A program made the translations under genes and the position numbers. This document shows, in pieces, positions 32,420 through 37,200 of a stretch of DNA of 37,200 bases (positions within the stretch are counted from its first letter, which is position 1; every line of letters begins with the position of its first letter). This DNA is from an uncultured Rhizobiaceae group bacterium (GTDB lineage: Bacteria; Pseudomonadota; Alphaproteobacteria; Rhizobiales; Rhizobiaceae), in contig CALDZZ010000226.1 of NCBI GenBank assembly GCA_937944075.1, forward strand, positions 1-37,200, read 5' to 3'. The notes below the pieces were generated by a model. The model saw nothing but the letters and a program-made list of their open reading frames with translations, was not told where the DNA came from and searched no databases.

Positions 32420-34216
32420 ATGCCAAGTTATTCAGCCCCCATACAAGACACATTGTATATACTAAACGATATTCTGAATATTGATCGCTACAATAACCTT
32501 CCCGGATTTGAAGAAGCAACTCCGGACATGATTGAAGCCATTCTCGGTGAAGCTGCCAAGTTGAGCGAAGAAGTGCTTCAACCAATCAACTTCTCAGGCG
32601 ACCGTGAAGGTTGTATCAGACATGAAGATGCCTCGGTAACAACGCCAAAAGGCTTCAAGGAAGCTTATCAAACCTACAAGGAAGGCGGCTGGATGGGCTT
32701 GCCGGCTGACCCAGAATATGGCGGCCAAGGGCTTCCCTATACCCTTCATACAGCGGTTGGTGAATATCTTTCATCTGCAAATCAGGCATTTGCCATGTAT
32801 CCTGGCCTTACCCAGGGAGCGATTGCCGCCATGCAGGTACATGCATCTGATGAAATAAAGCAGAAATATCTACCGAAAATGATTGATGGTACCTGGACAG
32901 GCACCATGAACCTGACAGAGCCGCATTGTGGTACAGATCTTGGCATGTTGCGCACCAAGGCTGCTCCGGTTGGCGATGGCTCCTATAAAATCTCGGGTCA
33001 GAAGATTTTTATCTCAGCTGGTGAACACGATCTGGCAGAAAACATCATTCACCTGGTCCTTGCCAGAATTGAAGGCGCGCCTGAAGGCACCAAGGGCATT
33101 TCGCTTTTTGTTGTGCCTAAGTTCAAGGTGAATGATGATGGTACAATTGGCGAGGCCAATGGTGTTTCCTGCGGATCCATTGAAGAGAAAATGGGCATTC
33201 ATGCCAATTCAACCTGTGTTCTCAACCATGATGAAGCCATTGGCTACCTGATTGGTGAAGAAAACAAGGGGCTGAAAGCCATGTTCATCATGATGAACGA
33301 AGCTCGTCTCGGCGTGGGTCTTCAAGGTCTTGCGCAATCCGAAGTTGCTTATCAAAATGCAGCTATCTATGCAAAAGAACGCATTCAGGGTCGTGCGCTG
33401 GATGGTGCAAAACAACCGGACAAGAAAGCAGACCCGCTTCTGGTTCACCCGGATGTGCGTCGTATGTTGATGAACATCAAGTCCTTTAACGAGGCTGCGC
33501 GCGCCCTTATGCTTTGGACTGCGCTAAAAGGTGATATTTCTCACCGCGCCACCTCTGATGAAGAACGCGAAGCAGCAGACGACTTGATGGGATTGCTGAC
33601 ACCAATCATCAAGGGTGTGCTGACTGACAAGGGTTTTGAAAACTGTGTCAACGCCCAACAGGTCTTTGGCGGCCATGGTTATGTTGAAGAATGGGGCATG
33701 AGCCAGTTTGTGCGTGATGCCCGTATTGCCCAGATTTATGAAGGTGCAAATGGCGTTCAGGCCCTCGATCTTGTTGGCCGCAAACTGCCGGCAAACGGTG
33801 GACGCGCCATGCGTGCCTTTATGGAAGAGGTCAATGGCTTTACCAAGAAACACATGGATAATGAAGCCATGCAACCTTACACGAAGCCCTTGCGGGACAG
33901 CGTAAAGAAACTTGAAGCATCCACCATGTGGCTGATGCAAAATGGCATGCAAAATCCGAATAATGCTGGTGCTGCATCCATGGACTTCATGCACCTGTTT
34001 GGCCTTGTAGCACTTGGCTACATGTGGGGTCTGATGGCAGAAAAGTCCCAGGAAGCACTCAAGGAAGGTGCCAATGGCTCAACCGAGTTCCATGAAAACA
34101 AGCTGATGACTGCTCGTTATTTCATGGAGCGGGTCATGCCGGAATCGGCTGCCCATCTTGCAAGGATTGAAAGTGGGTGCGAAAGCATGATGTCACTGGA
34201 AGCTGAAGCGTTTTAA
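32420..34216 (+). CDS. acyl-CoA dehydrogenase, large FadE/DmdC-like type
   Basis: A 598-residue FAD-dependent acyl-CoA dehydrogenase of the long C-terminal-extended type, introducing the alpha-beta double bond in an acyl-CoA. Features: N-terminal helical domain with SYSAPIQDTLYILNDIL, FAD-binding middle domain (LTEPHCGTDLGMLRTKA, KISGQKIFISAGEHD), and the C-terminal domain with QVFGGHGYVEEWG and IYEGANGVQALDLVGRKL. The catalytic base is the canonical Glu (Glu441 of the chosen frame). Relatives include 3-methylmercaptopropionyl-CoA dehydrogenase (DmdC) and mycobacterial FadE5-like enzymes, so the chain length cannot be told. ATG 32420 has GAGGAG 6 nt upstream. It is the first gene of the operon. 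Confidence 0.92.
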   Translation: MPSYSAPIQDTLYILNDILNIDRYNNLPGFEEATPDMIEAILGEAAKLSEEVLQPINFSGDREGCIRHEDASVTTPKGFKEAYQTYKEGGWMGLPADPEYGGQGLPYTLHTAVGEYLSSANQAFAMYPGLTQGAIAAMQVHASDEIKQKYLPKMIDGTWTGTMNLTEPHCGTDLGMLRTKAAPVGDGSYKISGQKIFISAGEHDLAENIIHLVLARIEGAPEGTKGISLFVVPKFKVNDDGTIGEANGVSCGSIEEKMGIHANSTCVLNHDEAIGYLIGEENKGLKAMFIMMNEARLGVGLQGLAQSEVAYQNAAIYAKERIQGRALDGAKQPDKKADPLLVHPDVRRMLMNIKSFNEAARALMLWTALKGDISHRATSDEEREAADDLMGLLTPIIKGVLTDKGFENCVNAQQVFGGHGYVEEWGMSQFVRDARIAQIYEGANGVQALDLVGRKLPANGGRAMRAFMEEVNGFTKKHMDNEAMQPYTKPLRDSVKKLEASTMWLMQNGMQNPNNAGAASMDFMHLFGLVALGYMWGLMAEKSQEALKEGANGSTEFHENKLMTARYFMERVMPESAAHLARIESGCESMMSLEAEAF

Positions 34217-34249
34217 GGCGCGTTACTCGTCTCGCCACAGGTTTTACCA

Positions 34250-35419
34250 ATGACAACGCCACAAGAAGTCCTCAATTCCCCTACTCCGCCATGGCATGAT
34301 GAAGACTATGCCATGGTCAGGGAGATGGCTGGGCGTTTCATGGAGAGCGAGATTGCTCCCAATTATGATCAGTACGAAAAAGAAGAAATTGTCCCGCGTT
34401 CGGATTGGGAAAAAGCGGGTGCAAGTGGTTTATTATGTGCCTCAGCGCCTGAGGAATTTGGTGGCGGAGGGGCATCTTATGCCCAGGAAGCTGCCATCAT
34501 CGAAGCCATTGCACATAATGGTGTCGATGGATTCGGCATAGCGCTTCATTCTGCAATTGTTGCGCCCTACATTTCCGACTTTGGAACACAAGAGCAAAAA
34601 CAGCGCTGGTTACCCCGCCTTGCTACCGGCGAATTGATTGGTGCGATAGCGATGACAGAACCCGGTACCGGTTCTGATCTCCAAGGCATAAAAACCACAG
34701 CCGTCAAGGATGGCAACCAGTATAAAATCAATGGTTCTAAAACCTTCATCACCAACGGGCAAAATGCCAATCTCATCATCGTAGTTGCAAAGACTGACCC
34801 GTCCGCAGGTGCAAAGGGCACCTCTCTCATGATCGTTGAAACCGATGAAGTGGAAGGCTTTGAGCGTGGGCGCAACCTTGACAAAATCGGTTACAAGGCA
34901 AACGACACATCAGAACTGTTTTTCAATGATGTTAAAGTACCAACCGCCAATCTTCTGGGTGATACGGAAGGTCAGGGTTTTTTCCAGTTGATGAACCAAT
35001 TACCGCAAGAACGGCTGATCATCGCAAACCAGGCCATGGGTTCCATTGAGCTGGCGCTTTCAATTACCATTGATTATGTGAAAGAACGCAAGGCCTTTGG
35101 AAAGGCAATCATCGATTTTCAAAACACGCAATTCAAACTTGCTGAACTCAAATCCGAAGCCACGATGGCGAAGGCTTTTGTCAACCAATGTGTTGGCCAA
35201 CACCTGAAAGGCGAGCTTGATACGGCAACAGCGTCCATGGCGAAATATCTACTGACAGATCTGCAAGGCAAGGTGATGGATGAATGCCTGCAACTGTTTG
35301 GCGGTTATGGCTTCATGAATGAATACCCGATTGCCAGGCTTTTTCGCGATGCCCGCGTTCAACGCATTTATGGTGGTACAAATGAGATCATGAAGGTTCT
35401 CATTTCCCGCACACTCTAG
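34250..35419 (+). CDS. acyl-CoA dehydrogenase, long-chain (LCAD)/isovaleryl-like type
   Basis: A 389-residue acyl-CoA dehydrogenase of the short form. It has the FAD signature AIAMTEPGTGSDLQGIKTTA, the ITNGQNANLIIVVAKT strand, and the C-terminal LQLFGGYGFMNEYPIARLFRDARVQRIYGGTNEIMK. The usual catalytic Glu position reads Gly in IYGGTNE. As in LCAD and isovaleryl-CoA dehydrogenase, the base is instead on the upstream helix, here Glu267 (AMGSIELAL). This differs from its operon neighbour, so the two enzymes should handle different acyl-CoA substrates. It follows the first dehydrogenase after 33 bp and precedes the DUF1330 gene by 14 bp. Confidence 0.92.
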   Translation: MTTPQEVLNSPTPPWHDEDYAMVREMAGRFMESEIAPNYDQYEKEEIVPRSDWEKAGASGLLCASAPEEFGGGGASYAQEAAIIEAIAHNGVDGFGIALHSAIVAPYISDFGTQEQKQRWLPRLATGELIGAIAMTEPGTGSDLQGIKTTAVKDGNQYKINGSKTFITNGQNANLIIVVAKTDPSAGAKGTSLMIVETDEVEGFERGRNLDKIGYKANDTSELFFNDVKVPTANLLGDTEGQGFFQLMNQLPQERLIIANQAMGSIELALSITIDYVKERKAFGKAIIDFQNTQFKLAELKSEATMAKAFVNQCVGQHLKGELDTATASMAKYLLTDLQGKVMDECLQLFGGYGFMNEYPIARLFRDARVQRIYGGTNEIMKVLISRTL

Positions 35420-35433
35420 AACTGGAATACAAA

Positions 35434-35745
35434 ATGCCCAAAGGATATTGGATTGCCCATGTTACAGCAGAAGATGCTGACAGCTTTACCAGTGAAGCCT
35501 ATCAAGCATATGTGGCTGGTGCACGACCCATGTTTGAACAATACAACGGGAAGTTTTTGGCCCGAGGCGGTGATTTTGTTCAAGTCGAAGGGAATGATCT
35601 CGGATCCCGTCATGTGGTGATCGAATTTGCATCACTGGAAGATGCAAAGTCATGCTACAACAGCAAAACGTATCAGGATGCAAAGAAACACAGAACTGCC
35701 ATCTCTAACGCAAGCATTGTTTTGCTTGAAGGATTTGATGGATAA
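35434..35745 (+). CDS. DUF1330 family protein
   Basis: A 103-residue small protein of the DUF1330 family with a ferredoxin-like dimeric alpha/beta-barrel fold: KGYWIAHVTAEDADSF, YQAYVAGARPMFEQYNGKFLARGG, a conserved core strand RHVVIEFASLEDAKSCYNS, and YQDAKKHR. The fold is shared by small monooxygenase-like and isomerase-like proteins, but DUF1330 has no agreed function. GGAA lies about 7 nt upstream of the ATG. It is embedded between the second acyl-CoA dehydrogenase and the thiolase on the same strand and spaced as an operon member, so a role in or around acyl-CoA breakdown is suggested by context only. Confidence 0.85.
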   Translation: MPKGYWIAHVTAEDADSFTSEAYQAYVAGARPMFEQYNGKFLARGGDFVQVEGNDLGSRHVVIEFASLEDAKSCYNSKTYQDAKKHRTAISNASIVLLEGFDG

Positions 35746-35791
35746 CCGAAATTGAATAGCCAACCCTATTGCCAACCTCTGGAGATACCCA

Positions 35792-37003
35792 ATGGCCGAT
35801 GCATATATTTATGATCATGTCCGCACCCCACGTGGACGCGGCAAAAAAGACGGATCACTGCATGAAGTTCCCGCAGTACGCCTTTCTGCCAAAACCCTGG
35901 AAGCGGTTCGTGACCGCAATGAGATTGCAGATACATCTGTCATTGATGATGTCATTCTTGGATGTGTGGATCCGGTCGGTGAAGCGGGTTCAGACATTGC
36001 CCGTGCAGCTGTCTTTGAGGCTGGTTACGACAACAAGGTTCCCGGCATGCAGATCAACCGTTTCTGTGCGTCCGGTCTTGATGCGATCAACATGGCAACC
36101 TCAACCATCAATTCAGGCATGAATGACCTTGTGATTGCAGGTGGCGTTGAATCGATGTCTCGCGTTGGTATTGGTGCTTCTGGTGGTGCTTGGCCGATGG
36201 ATCCATCTGTCGCTGTTCCTGCCTATTTCATGCCGCAAGGCGTTTCTGCTGATCTGATTGCATCCAAATACGGCTTTTCCCGTGATGATGTGGACGCTTA
36301 TGCCGTGGAAAGTCAGAAGCGTTCTGAAGCTAGTTGGAAAGACGGTCGTTTTAAAAATTCAATTGTTCCTATCAAGGATCAAAATGGCCTGGTCATTCTT
36401 GATCATGACGAGCACATGCGTCCAAGCACGAACATGCAATCGCTTGCGTCACTTGATGCATCCTTCGTGATGATGGGCGAGATGGGTGGTTTTGATGCTG
36501 TTGGCATTGCAGCGCATCCTGAGCTTGAAAGCGTCAACCACGTTCACCACGCAGGCAATTCATCCGGTATTGTGGACGGTGCTGCGGCTGTTCTCATGGG
36601 GTCTGAAGAAGGCGGCAAAAAGCTTGGTATCAAGCCAAGGGCCAAAATCCGCGCATTTGCCAACATTGGTTCTGACCCGGCACTCATGCTGACCGGCCCT
36701 GTTGATGTAACAGAAAAGCTGCTGGCGCGTGCCGGCATGGAACTCTCTGACATTGACCTGTTTGAACTCAACGAAGCCTTTGCTTCCGTTGTGCTTCGCT
36801 ACATGCAGCACTTTGATATTTCACACGACAAGATGAACGTTTGTGGCGGTGCCATTGCCATGGGTCATCCATTGGGTGCAACCGGCGCCATGATCCTTGG
36901 GACCGTGCTTGATGAACTTGAACGCCGCGACCAGAACATAGCCCTTGTTACCCTCTGCATTGGTGCAGGCATGGGTACGGCAACCATTATCGAAAGGGTT
37001 TAA
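35792..37003 (+). CDS. acetyl-CoA C-acyltransferase (thiolase, FadA/FadI-like)
   Basis: A 403-residue degradative-type thiolase, which cleaves 3-ketoacyl-CoA with CoA to acetyl-CoA and a shortened acyl-CoA. The catalytic residues are all present: nucleophile Cys92 (NRFCASGLDAI), His359 (GGAIAMGHPLGATGA) and Cys389 (TLCIGAGMGTA). The N-terminal DHVRTPRGRGKKDGSLHEVP is typical of the alphaproteobacterial fadA/acetyl-CoA acetyltransferase group encoded just before a FadB/FadJ-like gene. GGAGATAC precedes the ATG. The hydratase/dehydrogenase gene follows after 2 bp, forming the usual trifunctional-like pair. Beta-oxidation is the most likely role. Confidence 0.94.
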   Translation: MADAYIYDHVRTPRGRGKKDGSLHEVPAVRLSAKTLEAVRDRNEIADTSVIDDVILGCVDPVGEAGSDIARAAVFEAGYDNKVPGMQINRFCASGLDAINMATSTINSGMNDLVIAGGVESMSRVGIGASGGAWPMDPSVAVPAYFMPQGVSADLIASKYGFSRDDVDAYAVESQKRSEASWKDGRFKNSIVPIKDQNGLVILDHDEHMRPSTNMQSLASLDASFVMMGEMGGFDAVGIAAHPELESVNHVHHAGNSSGIVDGAAAVLMGSEEGGKKLGIKPRAKIRAFANIGSDPALMLTGPVDVTEKLLARAGMELSDIDLFELNEAFASVVLRYMQHFDISHDKMNVCGGAIAMGHPLGATGAMILGTVLDELERRDQNIALVTLCIGAGMGTATIIERV

Positions 37004-37005
37004 TC

Positions 37006-37200
37006 ATGAGCTATACGAATTTCAAAATCGAAACCGATAGCGATGGCATTACAGTTGTTACCTGGGACATGCCCGACAAATCCATGAATGTGATTGATCT
37101 TTCAGTCATGGAGGAATGGGAACAAATCGTGGATGCCATGGCTGCTGATGAAGCCGTAAAAGGTGTTGTACTTGCGTCGGGTAAAAAAACCTTTGGTGCA
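37006..37200 (+). CDS. enoyl-CoA hydratase/3-hydroxyacyl-CoA dehydrogenase, N-terminal fragment
   Basis: The first 65 residues of the bifunctional hydratase-dehydrogenase; the gene runs off the window. The start YTNFKIETDSDGITVVTWDMPDKSMNVID is the crotonase-fold N-terminus of alphaproteobacterial FadB/FadJ-like proteins, followed by VKGVVLASGKKTFGA, just before the usual GAD oxyanion segment. AAGGG lies 7 nt before the ATG. It is the last visible gene of the beta-oxidation operon, coupled to the thiolase. The dehydrogenase half must be confirmed beyond the window. Confidence 0.85.
   Translation, partial: MSYTNFKIETDSDGITVVTWDMPDKSMNVIDLSVMEEWEQIVDAMAADEAVKGVVLASGKKTFGA

Noticed and set aside
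1..37200. CRISPR array, tRNA, rRNA, insertion sequence or prophage
   Set aside because: No regularly spaced direct repeats, cloverleaf-like sequence, transposase or integrase motifs, or terminal inverted repeats with target duplication were seen on reading the window.

Overview
The window looks like chromosomal DNA from an alphaproteobacterium of fairly low GC (visibly below 50 %), probably of the Hyphomicrobiales (Rhizobiales) or a related order. Lineage markers are a plant/alphaproteobacterial-type GshA, a PodJ-like polar protein, a DUF6460 protein, a TIGR02186/Alph_Pro_TM protein, an Lhr-Core/PdeM repair pair and a MerR-controlled beta-oxidation operon. The exact genus cannot be read from the sequence. 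No rRNA, tRNA, IS element, prophage or CRISPR array was seen. This is gene-dense core or near-core chromosome, not an obvious island.

Layout. 1-1.2 kb: the 3' end of gshA and a small PilZ-like protein on the other strand. 1.4-5.3 kb: an ABC-2 type exporter (ATPase and permease) followed by xseA, whose ribosome binding site and start codon lie inside a long perfect hairpin. 5.3-9.0 kb (minus): a PrtD/PrtE-like type I secretion pair without a recognisable substrate, then mscL with a clear terminator. 9.2-16.6 kb: a CrbS/CrbR (MxtR/ErdR)-like two-component system, in which the hybrid kinase carries an SLC5 transporter-like sensor module, next to an ActP-like sodium:solute symporter with a small two-helix partner and an HSL-type esterase. 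16.6-20.0 kb: DUF952, pyrD and arsC, converging on a DUF6460-MATE pair. 20.0-24.1 kb: an exported or anchored RNase T2 divergent from an Lhr-Core helicase and PdeM. 24.1-26.3 kb (minus): TauE/SafE, TIGR02186 and DUF3429. 26.4-31.5 kb (minus): a large PodJ-like polarity factor, a DUF805 protein and a secreted hydrolase-like protein. 31.8 kb to the end: a MerR regulator and a fatty-acid or acyl-CoA beta-oxidation operon (two acyl-CoA dehydrogenases, DUF1330, thiolase, start of the hydratase/3-hydroxyacyl-CoA dehydrogenase).

The most coherent functional units are three. The sensor-kinase/response-regulator/symporter/esterase block is probably a carboxylate sensing and uptake locus. The MerR-beta-oxidation operon has a perfect TTGACG-N4-CGTCAA dyad in its promoter region. 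The helicase-PdeM pair is a reduced version of the four-gene repair cluster known from other bacteria. None of these can be called a wholly new system from sequence alone. The best candidates for undescribed biology are the xseA start-codon hairpin, the symporter-esterase coupling to the kinase, and the tandem 50-residue repeat in the PodJ-like protein.
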